A DNA stretch of 64,000 bases, from the NCBI GenBank assembly GCA_029245955.1, contig JAQWOH010000086.1, forward strand, positions 19,770 through 83,769, read 5' to 3'. Of the stretch, positions 9,192 to 18,197 are shown piece by piece. Made by a program: the position numbers and the translations under genes. The DNA comes from Fuerstiella sp. (GTDB lineage: Bacteria > Planctomycetota > Planctomycetia > Planctomycetales > Planctomycetaceae). The first letter of the stretch is position 1; each line of letters opens with the position of its first letter. The notes under the pieces were generated by a model, which saw nothing but the letters and a program-made list of their open reading frames with translations, was not told where the DNA came from and did not search any database.

Positions 9192-9830
9192 TCACGCCGG
9201 GACAGAGGTGTGGATCATGACTGGTCGATTCATTTGTCCGCACAGTGCCCAGGTCGGGTCCAGACGTTCGTCATCAATCGTCAACAGATTTCCTTCCTTG
9301 TCGCGATACGAAAGTCCCAGCGACTTGTGAAATTTGAGTCCCTTGGCGCCGGCCTCAAAACTTCTGCGATGTCGGGCCGTTTCCCGTTCCGGCCAGCCGT
9401 CGTTTTCGAAATCACGCAGATTGATCAGGGGAAAGGTCAGGAAGCGGCCAGGATGAGTCCTGTCCGGTGCCGTTACTGTTTCCTGCAGTTTTTTATCCCG
9501 GCCGCCAGCCAGGTTAACGACCGTCGTTACGCCTGCATCGTCCATTTCCTTCAGGTATCGTTTGATCCGTCCGGCGGTAAGAGTTTTTGCCCCTTCGCCG
9601 AATTGATTATGGACATCGATCACGGGGGATGCCGGTGTGTTGAGACGTGTTACCTTCATCTTCAGCATTGATTCAGGCGGCCAGTCACGACGTTTTAAGT
9701 CGCGGATATCCGGTGGTGTTACCTGTATCAGGAGCCTTGTCCCGAGCAAATGCACCGACCCCTGGCAGAATGAAGACTGCTAAACACACGAACCGGGTGA
9801 TGTCTGAGGATGGAGTTGTTATGTGATCCT
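9192..9830 (-). pseudogene. Truncated amidohydrolase (TIM-barrel) pseudogene
   Basis: The minus strand encodes the N-terminal part of a metal-dependent amidohydrolase: FPLINLRDFENDGW, RSFEAGAKGLKFHKSLGLSY and MNRPVMIHTS are characteristic. Three defects show that it is dead. The signal peptide (VCLAVFILPGVGAFARDKAP, about 9740-9795) is in a different frame from the body. The first metal-binding motif, expected DVHNH, reads DVHNQ (about 9620). The protein ends after MIHTSVPA, about 150 residues in where relatives run to about 300 or more, with dehydrogenase remnant following at once. A deletion that joined two neighbouring genes would explain the junction near 9190. Confidence 0.82.
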
Positions 9831-9894
9831 GTCGTAGGTGTGGATTCCAGATGGCACGTTGCCTGCCGGTTGCTGCGGAGGGAATTGCACCGGT

Positions 9895-10650
9895 CTATTC
9901 AAACGTCAACGTGCCAAACTTTTTGAACTCATGAAAACTCGGGCCTACGCGAGCCCAGTCCCATGCGGTGGTGTCCCCGCCATCGTAGTCCATTCGATAG
10001 AAATTGGCCCGCCAGGAAGATCCCGACTTTGGCGGTACGTTGCGCAGTGGCCTTAGCAGCTCGTACGGAATAAAAAGCTCGGCCCGCCATCCGCTGACGT
10101 CCGACATGGATTTGTTAGGTCCACCGGTGGCGGAAACCTGTTTCTGAATCCTTTTCGTACCTTCGTAATTCCACGGTCGCCAGCCCAGGAATCGCCCGTC
10201 GAGATTGGGCACAAGAATCGGCAGCTCGTAGCCCAAGGGCGAGATTTCATATTCGAAGTACACCGGGTGATCTTCGGACGTCCAGAAGAAACATTCGAAG
10301 ACATCTTCCTTCCACAAGTCAAGAAAATCTTCCCGCATCGTCGCAGTCAGCTTTCGGTCAGATCCGTCAAACAGGACATATACGCCCGTTGTTGAATACA
10401 ACATTTTGAATCGAGCGGTGTATTCGTGTTGGCCGCCGGGGCGACGGTTCAGTTCGACCCACTGGGCGTTTTGCCATTCAGGTGAAGTGCCGGTGCCGCT
10501 GACCGTGAAGTCCGCACATTTGTTCACCGTGAGCTTCGGGCCTCCTGTGGCAGCCCGATCGTCGGCTGCCACGTATCCGGACAGAACTATGAACATCGCC
10601 GTTTTCAGCAACAGGAGGATTATTCCGGAATCAATCGAAATTCGGGGCAT
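9895..10650 (-). CDS. Secreted CBM9-like carbohydrate-binding protein
   Basis: A 251-residue exported protein whose body resembles the carbohydrate-binding family 9 fold. Typical features are the opening PEWQNAQWVEL, ARFKMLYSTTGVYVLFDGSD, DVFECFFWTSEDHPVYFEYE, ISPLGYELPILV, GWRAELFIPYELL and the closing GTLTFE. The start at 10650 is chosen because it opens a signal peptide (GIILLLLKTAMFIVLSGYVAA); an upstream extension would be non-hydrophobic. No catalytic domain is attached, so it is more likely a binding protein or a stand-alone domain of unknown substrate. It is divergent from the SSS symporter gene with a 164-bp gap that could hold promoters for both. Confidence 0.75.
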   Translation of the reverse strand: MPRISIDSGIILLLLKTAMFIVLSGYVAADDRAATGGPKLTVNKCADFTVSGTGTSPEWQNAQWVELNRRPGGQHEYTARFKMLYSTTGVYVLFDGSDRKLTATMREDFLDLWKEDVFECFFWTSEDHPVYFEYEISPLGYELPILVPNLDGRFLGWRPWNYEGTKRIQKQVSATGGPNKSMSDVSGWRAELFIPYELLRPLRNVPPKSGSSWRANFYRMDYDGGDTTAWDWARVGPSFHEFKKFGTLTFE

Positions 10651-10814
10651 TGGTATCTGCTGCTGATTGACGCTAAGGTGAACGCGGTTGTCAAAACGTT
10701 TTTGCAAAGGTTGATTCTTCGATTGTCTCCAGTCGTCCGGGACATTGAAAGCATGTCTAAGGCTTACCTGGCGACTTTCGTGGTTCCCTTCTGTCCCGTG
10801 CCGGGCCAACGATT

Positions 10815-12467
10815 GTGGTGTTCGCCGCTACCAATTCGCTGACACTTCCCGACTACGTCGTGATTGTTCTGTACCTGATCGGGACAATCGCGATGGGGAT
10901 TGTTATTGGCGCGCGGATGAAGACCGGGAAAGAGTTTTTCCTGGGTGGGCGACGACTGCCGTGGTGGGCCATCGGTATGTCTCTGGTCGCTACTGACATC
11001 GGCGGTACGGACATCATCGGTGTGGGCGGCGCCGCATTCAGCCACGGTATGGCGATTGCCAATTTTGAATGGATCGGGTGTGTACCGGCCATGATTGTCG
11101 GAGCGTTCGTCTTCATACCGTTTCTGTATCGCTCCGGAGTGTACACGGTCCCGGAGTTTCTGGAACGCCGCTACAACGTCGGTGTTCGAGCTGTAATGGC
11201 GGCGTGCTGGTTGGTGTTCATGGCGTGCAACCTCGGCATCATGCTGCTGGCGTCGGCAAAGATGATGTCGACGGTTTTTGGCTGGAACGAAGTGGGGTGC
11301 ATGCTCGTAACTGCCATCCTTGTCGGCGGCTATACGTTCGTAGGCGGGCTGGCGGCCGTTGTCTATACGGACATGATTCAGTGTGGCGTGATGATCGCGG
11401 GCTGCCTGCTGATTCTGGTACTTGGATTGGTCGAGATCGGTGGCGTTGGTGAACTGAGAAAGCGGCTGGCCGAGGCAGATGTTCGTGAGGCTGCCATCGT
11501 GAACGAGGGAGTATCTGTCTCCAATGCAGAAGCCGATTCAGAACGTACATCTTTGATTCTTCCGGCCGATACGGAATCTCCGTTCCCCTGGCCGGGTATC
11601 TACTTCGGGCTGGCTCTGATTCTCAGTCCTGCCTACTGGCTCGGCAATCAGGCGATCGTACAGCGATCACTCGGGGCACGTAGTGAATTTGAAGCCCGGG
11701 CGTCGTATATCTGGGGAGCCCTGCTGAAGAACATCATCCCGTTGATTGTGGCCGTACCGGGCCTCATTGCCGTTGTGCTGCTGCCGGATCTGAGCAACGG
11801 GGATCAAGCCATTCCGAGTCTCATTGGCGTCTTATTACCCGCCGGACTGCGAGGGCTGTTTGTGGCCGCGTTTCTGGCAGCGTTAATGTCCAGCATGGAT
11901 TCGTACCTGAACTCTGCGGCGACGATCGTCTCAAATGATTTCTACAAACGTTTTATCGATCGTGACGTGTCCGACGAAAGGCTGCTGAAAGTGGGGCGCG
12001 TCACGACCATCGTTCTGGTTGCGTGGGCAGTGTTGTTCGCGTTTCTTTTGGCCACCATGAGCGAGAAGTCGGGAATCTACGCAGTTTTCCAGACACTGAT
12101 GGCATTTTTTCAGGGCCCGGCGTTCGCTGTGCTGTTACTTGGTGTCCTGTGGCGTCGGGCGACGGGACAGGCCGCATTCATTGCGCTGTTGTGTGGTATC
12201 GGCACTTCCGTCTCGCTGTATGCCCTGAATCAGCCGGATGTTTACGGGGCGCTGGGCTGGGAGCCGCTGTTTCGCATACACGAGCCGTTTCTGTATTTTT
12301 CCATCTGGGCATTTCTGGTCACAGCAGCTGTCCTGGTGGTCGTAAGTCTGCTGGGGACGCCTGAGCCCTCTGGCAAGCTGCGTTATGTGTTTGGCGGACA
12401 TACCGGGGACACCTGCAGTCCCACAGATACCGAATCATCTGCCGGTCCGGCAGGGAGATGCTTATGA
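10815..12467 (+). CDS. SSS-family sodium/solute symporter
   Basis: A polytopic transporter of 550 residues. The N-terminal helix (YVVIVLYLIGTIAMGIVIGA) is followed by the family motif KEFFLGGRRLPWWAIGMSL, and AILVGGYTFVGGLAAVVYTD is the SSS signature region. MSSMDSYLNSAATIVSNDFY matches the conserved helix near the second sodium site. The translated start is GTG at 10815. A charged loop of about 50 residues (around 215-265) separates two helices. It resembles the SGLT/glucose-type branch more than the sialate-fused symporter at 5231. Its stop codon overlaps the start of a small membrane protein in ATGA, so the two are translationally coupled. The transported solute is unknown. Confidence 0.9.
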   Translation: MVFAATNSLTLPDYVVIVLYLIGTIAMGIVIGARMKTGKEFFLGGRRLPWWAIGMSLVATDIGGTDIIGVGGAAFSHGMAIANFEWIGCVPAMIVGAFVFIPFLYRSGVYTVPEFLERRYNVGVRAVMAACWLVFMACNLGIMLLASAKMMSTVFGWNEVGCMLVTAILVGGYTFVGGLAAVVYTDMIQCGVMIAGCLLILVLGLVEIGGVGELRKRLAEADVREAAIVNEGVSVSNAEADSERTSLILPADTESPFPWPGIYFGLALILSPAYWLGNQAIVQRSLGARSEFEARASYIWGALLKNIIPLIVAVPGLIAVVLLPDLSNGDQAIPSLIGVLLPAGLRGLFVAAFLAALMSSMDSYLNSAATIVSNDFYKRFIDRDVSDERLLKVGRVTTIVLVAWAVLFAFLLATMSEKSGIYAVFQTLMAFFQGPAFAVLLLGVLWRRATGQAAFIALLCGIGTSVSLYALNQPDVYGALGWEPLFRIHEPFLYFSIWAFLVTAAVLVVVSLLGTPEPSGKLRYVFGGHTGDTCSPTDTESSAGPAGRCL

Positions 12468-12697
12468 CTCCGCTGCATCATCTTGGTGAGCTTCTGAGGG
12501 CGATTCTGAAGACGATTCCCCTGACTGCGATTCGCGTACTGTTTGTGGCGAGTCTTGTGGCGCTTCTGATCTGGGTCGTGCGGTTGCCAAAGTCTGCCAC
12601 GGAACCTGACGGCGGAGCGAAGCGCTGGGACGAAAATCTGAAAATCGGTGCAGCGGGCGCCCTGCTGATACAGATTGTGATCTATGCCTTGCTGTAG
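12464..12697 (+). CDS. Small two-helix membrane protein coupled to the symporter
   Basis: A 77-residue protein with two hydrophobic segments (IRVLFVASLVALLIWVVRLP and IGAAGALLIQIVIYALL) joined by a charged linker. The ATG at 12464 forms an ATGA overlap with the symporter stop, and AGGGAG sits six bases upstream (12452-12457); an in-frame ATG at 12458 would be too close to that ribosome site. Tight coupling suggests an accessory or stabilising subunit of the symporter, but I recognise no family and it does not look like the DUF4212 subunits that precede some SSS genes. Function is inferred from position only. Confidence 0.75.
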   Translation: MTPLHHLGELLRAILKTIPLTAIRVLFVASLVALLIWVVRLPKSATEPDGGAKRWDENLKIGAAGALLIQIVIYALL

Positions 12698-12853
12698 TTA
12701 CGGACGTGGCTGTTCGTGTTCGTATATCTGCGTGGTCAATGGTCCTCTCGCCGGTGGTCATACAGTCTGGCGCACCCCGAGAAGGCGGGGCGTTTAAATG
12801 AACACACGGGACGTCGTGGTGTCTGCAGTGTCGGGCATACAGCCACAGTGGAC

Positions 12854-13690
12854 TCAGCGTGCATTAACGGCAGCGCTCTGAATCGCGTGGCGGATAAAAG
12901 CGGGCCGGTCTGTCGTAATGGAGAAAACGCCCAGTTTGGCGAACTGACGTGCGGCAGCCACATCGTTTACGGTCCAGACGTGAAACTCGTGCCCGGCATC
13001 CTGAACCGCATGCACAAATGCCTGATCAATGACGTTCATGTTTCCATTTGTTCCCAGTCCGGTCGCCTGAGTGCGTTCCAGGATTTTCAGAACGTTGTCC
13101 CGTCCAGGTGTCCATTCTCCCTGCTGTGTCTTTTGTTTGTAGCTGGTCAGCCAGTTAGCAGAATAGTCCGGCATTATCTTTCGGGATTGGGTTACCACGG
13201 CTTCGTTGAAACAGATGATCACAATTTGATCGGCCTTCAGCCCCGATTTCGCAAGTTGGGGCTGCATGATGGGAAGAATTTCCGGCCCGCATTTAATTTC
13301 GACAAATATCTGCTTGCCGGCGGGCACGGTGGCCAGCACCTGTTTTAACGTGGGAACTCGTTCCGCTGAATAACGATCGTGCTTCCAACTGCCGACATCG
13401 AGTTGCCGTAACTGCTTGAATGTGGAATCGGCAACATTCAGCGCCGGTTGTTTGGGAGCCACTCGCCTTGTCGACTTGTCATGGATACAGACGATCTGCT
13501 GGTCGCTGGTGACATAGAAGTCTCCTTCAATGGCATCTGAATTCTGCTGCCATGCAAGCTGGAAAGCGGCCAGCGTGTTTTCCGGAGCATCATACGAAGC
13601 GCCTCGATGCGCCACGATAAGCTGCGCGCCGGCAGTCGAAGAAAACACGATGGTGAACACAACGACCACGATCAGGAAAACGCTTCGCAA
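12854..13690 (-). CDS. Exported glycerophosphodiester phosphodiesterase family protein
   Basis: Hydrolyses glycerophosphodiesters to glycerol 3-phosphate and an alcohol in the canonical family. It has a signal peptide (VFLIVVVVFTIVFSSTAGA), then AHRGASYDAPENTLAAF with catalytic His, IEGDFYVTSDQQIVCIHD (metal ligands and second His), QIFVEIKCG and a C-terminal VWTVNDVAAARQFAKLGV, all standard for GDPD enzymes. Length (278 residues) is normal. The start is a TTG at 13690, supported by GGAG six bases upstream (13697-13700). The neighbouring gene on the same strand encodes a PQQ-like propeller. Probably periplasmic phosphate or glycerol scavenging. Confidence 0.9.
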   Translation of the reverse strand: MRSVFLIVVVVFTIVFSSTAGAQLIVAHRGASYDAPENTLAAFQLAWQQNSDAIEGDFYVTSDQQIVCIHDKSTRRVAPKQPALNVADSTFKQLRQLDVGSWKHDRYSAERVPTLKQVLATVPAGKQIFVEIKCGPEILPIMQPQLAKSGLKADQIVIICFNEAVVTQSRKIMPDYSANWLTSYKQKTQQGEWTPGRDNVLKILERTQATGLGTNGNMNVIDQAFVHAVQDAGHEFHVWTVNDVAAARQFAKLGVFSITTDRPAFIRHAIQSAAVNAR

Positions 13691-13828
13691 GGTTAGCTCC
13701 AGTCATCTATGGGAGGAAACTTGTCCGGATGGCCGGGAACAGTTGAAGGATGTCACGGCGGTCTGTTCGGTATTGCAATTCACAGCAACGATGACCAGAA
13801 CGAGTCAATTGTCACTATGAATCGGAAT

Positions 13829-15202
13829 TTAGTTTCGAGAGATGCAGAACAGATGTTCCGCTCCGCGAATGAACAATTGATCATCCACAGGTGCCGGCGT
13901 GGCGTCGACGGTTTCTCCCACCGAGTTTGTAGCCACAATGTCAAACGTGTCTGAGTCCCTGATGACCACTGTGGTGCCGTTGCGTCCGGTCAGATAGATG
14001 TGACCGTCAGCAGCAATGGGCGAAGCATAAATGGTGTCCAGCCCCGGAACTCGCTGCGGACCGAAATGTGTCCTGCCGGTCGTTGCGTCAACACACGTCA
14101 GAACTCCCAGCTTTGCCTTGTGGAAGTAGAGTCGTCCGGACGAAAGCAGGGGCGATGCGATATCCGGAGTGTCCTGATCAATGGTCCAGACGACCCTGTC
14201 TGTGCCTTCGACATTTCCGTGACCGTTTGGTCGAAATGCTGCAAGGAATGAGCCTTTATGGCCACTGCCAATGAAGACCAGACCGCCGCCGGCGACGGCT
14301 GAGGCGACCGGTCGTTCGGTCTGTCCACCGCAGCGCCAGAGTTCCTTTCCTGTCTGCAGGTCGTAGGCTCGGGCATTGGTCTGCCCGTTCATGATTACCT
14401 GCTTGCTGTCATCGTGTTCGATCACCAGCGGAGTCGCCCAGCAGGTGGGTTCATCACGGTCCGTTTTCCAGATTGTTTTTCCGGTTCGCTTGTCCAGTGC
14501 GGAAATCGAGGACTGGCCTTCGTGGTCCCATGGGACGATAATCTTGTTGTCCGCCAAAGTGGGTGAACTGCCTTCTCCGAAACTGTTGCGAGTCTGCATG
14601 TTTCCCAGATCGTCGCGTTTCCAGACTAACTTTCCATCCATTGTATAGCAGTACATTCCCCTGGAACCAAAGAAGGCGTAGAGATGCTGCCCGTCCGTAC
14701 ACGGAGAAGCTGACGCGAAATTGTTGGTGGAATGTGTGGCCTCATGAGGTTTGGCTTCGACAGCGATCTGCTTCCACAATTGTTTTCCCGTGGCACGGTC
14801 GAAACAGAATACAGTGAACTTCAGCATCTGCAGCGGCGCGGCACCGCGTCCGCCTCGGCTTCTGCTGCGACTGCGTCCCGAGCCCTTCCGCTGCCGATCT
14901 GAGCGCTGATTTGGCACAGGTGATGCCGTCGTGGGACGCTCGGCAGTCGTCCTCTCGGTGAGGACGGGGACTCCCGAGACCACATAAACTTTGTCTTCCC
15001 AGATGACAGGCGACCCCGAGCTCTGACCCGGAAGTTTCACTTTCCATTTAACGTTTTTTGTACTGCTCCATTCGGACGGGGGAGTCGCATTGGGGGCGAC
15101 TCCGTTGCCGTTGTGACCTCGCCAGTGCGTCCAGTTGTCGGCCTGTGTCGTGCCGCCAACGGTCAGAACGAGTGTCAGAGTCAGCAGGGAACAGTGTCGC
15201 AC
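13829..15202 (-). CDS. PQQ-like beta-propeller protein (secreted)
   Basis: A 457-residue exported protein with repeated propeller blades of the PQQ/BamB type: WTHWRGHNGNG, GSPVIWEDKVYVVSG, FDRATGKQLWKQIAVE, LVWKRDDLGN, LDKRTGKTIWKTDRDE, YDLQTGKELWRCGG and IAADGHIYLTGRNGT. It probably scaffolds proteins or binds a ligand; the residues needed for quinoprotein dehydrogenase activity are not evident. A lysine/arginine/serine/glycine-rich insertion of about 40 residues interrupts the first third (RQRKGSGRSRSRSRGGRGAA, around 14845-14900). The start is GTG at 15202 with GGAG six bases upstream. Confidence 0.85.
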   Translation of the reverse strand: MRHCSLLTLTLVLTVGGTTQADNWTHWRGHNGNGVAPNATPPSEWSSTKNVKWKVKLPGQSSGSPVIWEDKVYVVSGVPVLTERTTAERPTTASPVPNQRSDRQRKGSGRSRSRSRGGRGAAPLQMLKFTVFCFDRATGKQLWKQIAVEAKPHEATHSTNNFASASPCTDGQHLYAFFGSRGMYCYTMDGKLVWKRDDLGNMQTRNSFGEGSSPTLADNKIIVPWDHEGQSSISALDKRTGKTIWKTDRDEPTCWATPLVIEHDDSKQVIMNGQTNARAYDLQTGKELWRCGGQTERPVASAVAGGGLVFIGSGHKGSFLAAFRPNGHGNVEGTDRVVWTIDQDTPDIASPLLSSGRLYFHKAKLGVLTCVDATTGRTHFGPQRVPGLDTIYASPIAADGHIYLTGRNGTTVVIRDSDTFDIVATNSVGETVDATPAPVDDQLFIRGAEHLFCISRN

Positions 15203-15474
15203 ACTTGTCTCCGTATATCATTGGGACAAAAGACGCGGAGGGTTTTTCAGGCACAGCCTGAACTCCAGGAGTGTGACGGCAATGATAGCGAAGCGATAGA
15301 TGGAAGGCGAATCAGAAGGATACTCACAACACCAGCGGTGACGTGTTGTTCCGCTGTTTTCTGATGGGATTCACCCGAAAACAAGACGTCTCGGTGTGCC
15401 TGGGGCAATCCTCCTGACCGTGGCGAGTCGCTTAAGCATCGGGGGCTTCGTTGCCTGAGACGTATGTTGCGAAA

Positions 15475-16599
15475 CTAAGGCTGGGGGCTGCCGACCGCAG
15501 GCGGGCCTGTTACGCCGGAAGCCTTCGCATCAGTGACGGCGACATCGTCGGGGCCCGCCCAGTGGGCCGTGTTCAGTGCGAAATATTTGTTGACGAACGG
15601 TGGTCTTTTTCGACTGGCATACCAGATCCGAAACGTACCATCAGCATAGCGAATAACGGACTGGCTGGTCGTGTAGTGCGATTCCCACGCACGATCGGCG
15701 TCGGGCGTCAGCACAGGGCTGTGTGGGTTGCGATACCACGTTATTCCATCCACGCTGGCGGCTGCACCAATGGCCGTGGTGTTCGGGCGTTCAGACCAGT
15801 AGCTGCCGTACCACATGACGTAGATACCGTCGGTTTTCAGGACCGTCGGATAGAAAAGTCGTGATTTTTCCCACTTCGCCTGTGGTGATAACACGGGAGT
15901 CGGGTGAACCTGCCAGTGTTGACCGTCATTGCTGACGGCATGTCGGAACACCCATGTTTCTCCTGACACATCCGTGTACCACATGCGATATTGTTCGGCT
16001 TCTCTCAGAATTGTCGGAGCATAAACATTATCCAGCAGCGGTTCTGATGGCTTCTGCCAGCTTATTCCATCGTCGCTGCGCGTTTCATGAAGGGCGTGAT
16101 GACCGGATCCTCCGGAAAAATGAGTGGAGCTGAACCACATTCTCAGCTGGCCGTTTTCTCTCATCGGAGTGCCGTCACTGTGCCGAAGCAATGTCGATGT
16201 CAGCACTGAGTGCTGATTATTCCGGAATTGCAGAACGGGGCCGGTCGGATGTCGGGTAAACGCTCGACCATCGGCACCGGTCGCCAGTCCCAATTGAAAA
16301 ACTCGATTGGCGACGGTGCCGGTGGAGCCGCTGTACCACAGGTGATAGACGCCGTTCATTAACGCAACGCACGGAGCAAAAATATGTGTATCGTCAAATT
16401 CGCCCACGGGCCCCAGGTGCAGCACGGGACCTGCACCGTCTCTATCCCATTGCTGTGGTTGCAACCATTCATGAAGCTGCTGCGGCGCGTGACCGTTTGA
16501 TGACGGCTGCCGGCCGTCTGTCGCCGAGCTGCTCTGATACGCACAGGCGATAAAGATTGTTGCTGCCAGGACGATCCGGCCTGGAAATGGATCCGACAT
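15475..16599 (-). CDS. Secreted five-bladed propeller glycosidase-like protein (GH43/GH130 type)
   Basis: A 374-residue exported protein with the repeating pattern of a five-bladed glycosidase propeller: FAPCVALMNGVYHLWYSG, GQLRMWFSSTHFSG, YAPTILREAEQYRMWYTD, FYPTVLKTDGIYVMWYGS and SQSVIRYADGTFRIWYASR. Recurrent acidic-plus-aromatic strand ends (MWY) fit GH43, GH32, GH68 and GH130 relatives. Signal peptide RIVLAATIFIACAYQSSSA supports the ATG at 16599. I cannot fix the catalytic Asp/Glu pair by eye, so the specificity is open. It sits between two sialidase-type proteins, in line with glycan processing. Confidence 0.75.
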   Translation of the reverse strand: MSDPFPGRIVLAATIFIACAYQSSSATDGRQPSSNGHAPQQLHEWLQPQQWDRDGAGPVLHLGPVGEFDDTHIFAPCVALMNGVYHLWYSGSTGTVANRVFQLGLATGADGRAFTRHPTGPVLQFRNNQHSVLTSTLLRHSDGTPMRENGQLRMWFSSTHFSGGSGHHALHETRSDDGISWQKPSEPLLDNVYAPTILREAEQYRMWYTDVSGETWVFRHAVSNDGQHWQVHPTPVLSPQAKWEKSRLFYPTVLKTDGIYVMWYGSYWSERPNTTAIGAAASVDGITWYRNPHSPVLTPDADRAWESHYTTSQSVIRYADGTFRIWYASRKRPPFVNKYFALNTAHWAGPDDVAVTDAKASGVTGPPAVGSPQP

Positions 16600-16692
16600 C
16601 CGTGGGGCTTTCCGGTTGAGCCTGCATAGCAGACGTGACTGGCTGAAGCGAAACGATGACGTCCGCGGACCTTTGGCCTGCGAAGCAATGTT

Positions 16693-18099
16693 TTACGTAA
16701 AGACTTCCTGAATGACTTCTCCACCGAACACCGTTGGAATCTCATTGCGGTTGTTGTGATTCCATGACAGGCGATGCTGGTCAATGCCGAGCGCATGCAG
16801 CAAGGTTGCATGCATGTCCGCGGGAGCCAGCGGCCGTTCGACGGGTACGTAGCCGAGGTCGTCGGTGGCACCGATGATTTGTCCACCCTTAACACCGCCT
16901 CCGGTCAGCCACATCGTGTAACCCGCCGGGGAATGGTCTCGGCCACGGCTCTGTCCCGTACGAGAGCCTTCAATCGTGGGCGTTCTTCCGAATTCGCCTC
17001 CCCAGACGATCAGAGTGGATTCCAGCAGACCTCGCTGTTTGAGATCTTTGATCAGGGCTGCAATCGGCTTATCTGTCCGTTTTCCGCCTTTCACGTGGTT
17101 CGACTGCAAACTGCTGTGAGCATCCCAGCCGCCGTTTCTAAGCTGAATGCAGCGCACACCTCGCTCAACCAGACGTCGCGCCAGCAGGCAGTGAGTGCCG
17201 AACTCGGATGTTGTTTTGTCATCCAGTCCGTACATTGCCCGTGTGTACGCGGACTCGCTGGCCACATCGAATGCTTCGGGAGCAGCGGCCTGCATGCGGT
17301 ATCCCAGTTCATACGATGCGATTCGAGCGTCCAGTTCTGCATCCGGGCCCTGCTCTGACAGATGGCGCCGATTCATTTCATTGATGAAGCTCAGTTGCTG
17401 GCGCCGATTCGCTTCCGTGTAACCGCGTGGCATTTCTGTATACGGAACACCTTTGTTTCCGTCCACCAGCGTACCCTGATATTGTGCCGGCAGGAAGCCG
17501 GCGCCCCACCCTGGTGACTGCGGTGGCGGACCGGTGACGTTCGACAGGAAGACCAGAAAACCCGGCAGGTTATTTGTCTGGCTGCCCAGACCGTAGCTTG
17601 TCCAGGCGCCAATACTGGGACGATCACCCACTCCTGTGCCTGTCAGTGCCACACATTCCCCCGGGCCGTGTACGGGGACTCGATGGTTCATGGAGCGGAC
17701 AACACACAGTTCGTCCGTCAGCTGAGCGATATACGGATACAGACTGGAGACCGGGATACCACTGTCGCCATACTGCCTGAAACTGAAGGGAGACGCGAAC
17801 AGCCTTGAATCGACCCCGGAACGAGGAATATTGGGAATCGTTGAGGCAATGGAATCCGGAACTCGCTGTCCGTCCAGCTGTTCCAGAGTCGGCTTGGGGT
17901 CGAACGTGTCAGTCTGTCCCGGCCCGCCTGACATGAACAGAAAAATGATGCTTCTGGCGGTGGGTGGATGATGTGCGTTCGGGGCGGACGGAAACTGCGG
18001 GTCACCGGCAACGCCGTCTTCCAGCATCAACGACGTCAACGCCAGTGAACCGAAGCTCATTGCGCTTTCGTGCAGCATCGTTCGACGATGTGTGTTCAT
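16693..18099 (-). CDS. DUF1501 protein, sulfatase-fold, Tat-type leader
   Basis: A 468-residue planctomycete DUF1501 protein. The leader MNTHRRTMLHESAMSFGSLA has a twin-arginine pair followed by a hydrophobic stretch. FLFMSGGPGQTDTFDPKPTL, ARRLVERGVRCIQLRNGGWDAH and STLIVWGGEFGRTPTIEGS are the diagnostic blocks. The fold belongs to the alkaline-phosphatase/sulfatase superfamily, but the catalytic Cys or Ser of sulfatases is not obvious. It is 98 bp downstream of a DUF1549/DUF1553 gene on the same strand; this pair is a recurrent planctomycete unit thought to act on exported substrates. Function is unknown. Confidence 0.9.
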   Translation of the reverse strand: MNTHRRTMLHESAMSFGSLALTSLMLEDGVAGDPQFPSAPNAHHPPTARSIIFLFMSGGPGQTDTFDPKPTLEQLDGQRVPDSIASTIPNIPRSGVDSRLFASPFSFRQYGDSGIPVSSLYPYIAQLTDELCVVRSMNHRVPVHGPGECVALTGTGVGDRPSIGAWTSYGLGSQTNNLPGFLVFLSNVTGPPPQSPGWGAGFLPAQYQGTLVDGNKGVPYTEMPRGYTEANRRQQLSFINEMNRRHLSEQGPDAELDARIASYELGYRMQAAAPEAFDVASESAYTRAMYGLDDKTTSEFGTHCLLARRLVERGVRCIQLRNGGWDAHSSLQSNHVKGGKRTDKPIAALIKDLKQRGLLESTLIVWGGEFGRTPTIEGSRTGQSRGRDHSPAGYTMWLTGGGVKGGQIIGATDDLGYVPVERPLAPADMHATLLHALGIDQHRLSWNHNNRNEIPTVFGGEVIQEVFT

Positions 18100-18197
18100 A
18101 TGCGTGTGTCCATGATTTGATGGAGGGATGCCTTCTGATGGTTGCTGTATTGTGTATGGGCCGCCTGTGAAGGGAGTAAGTGCGCTTTCGCTCCTGA

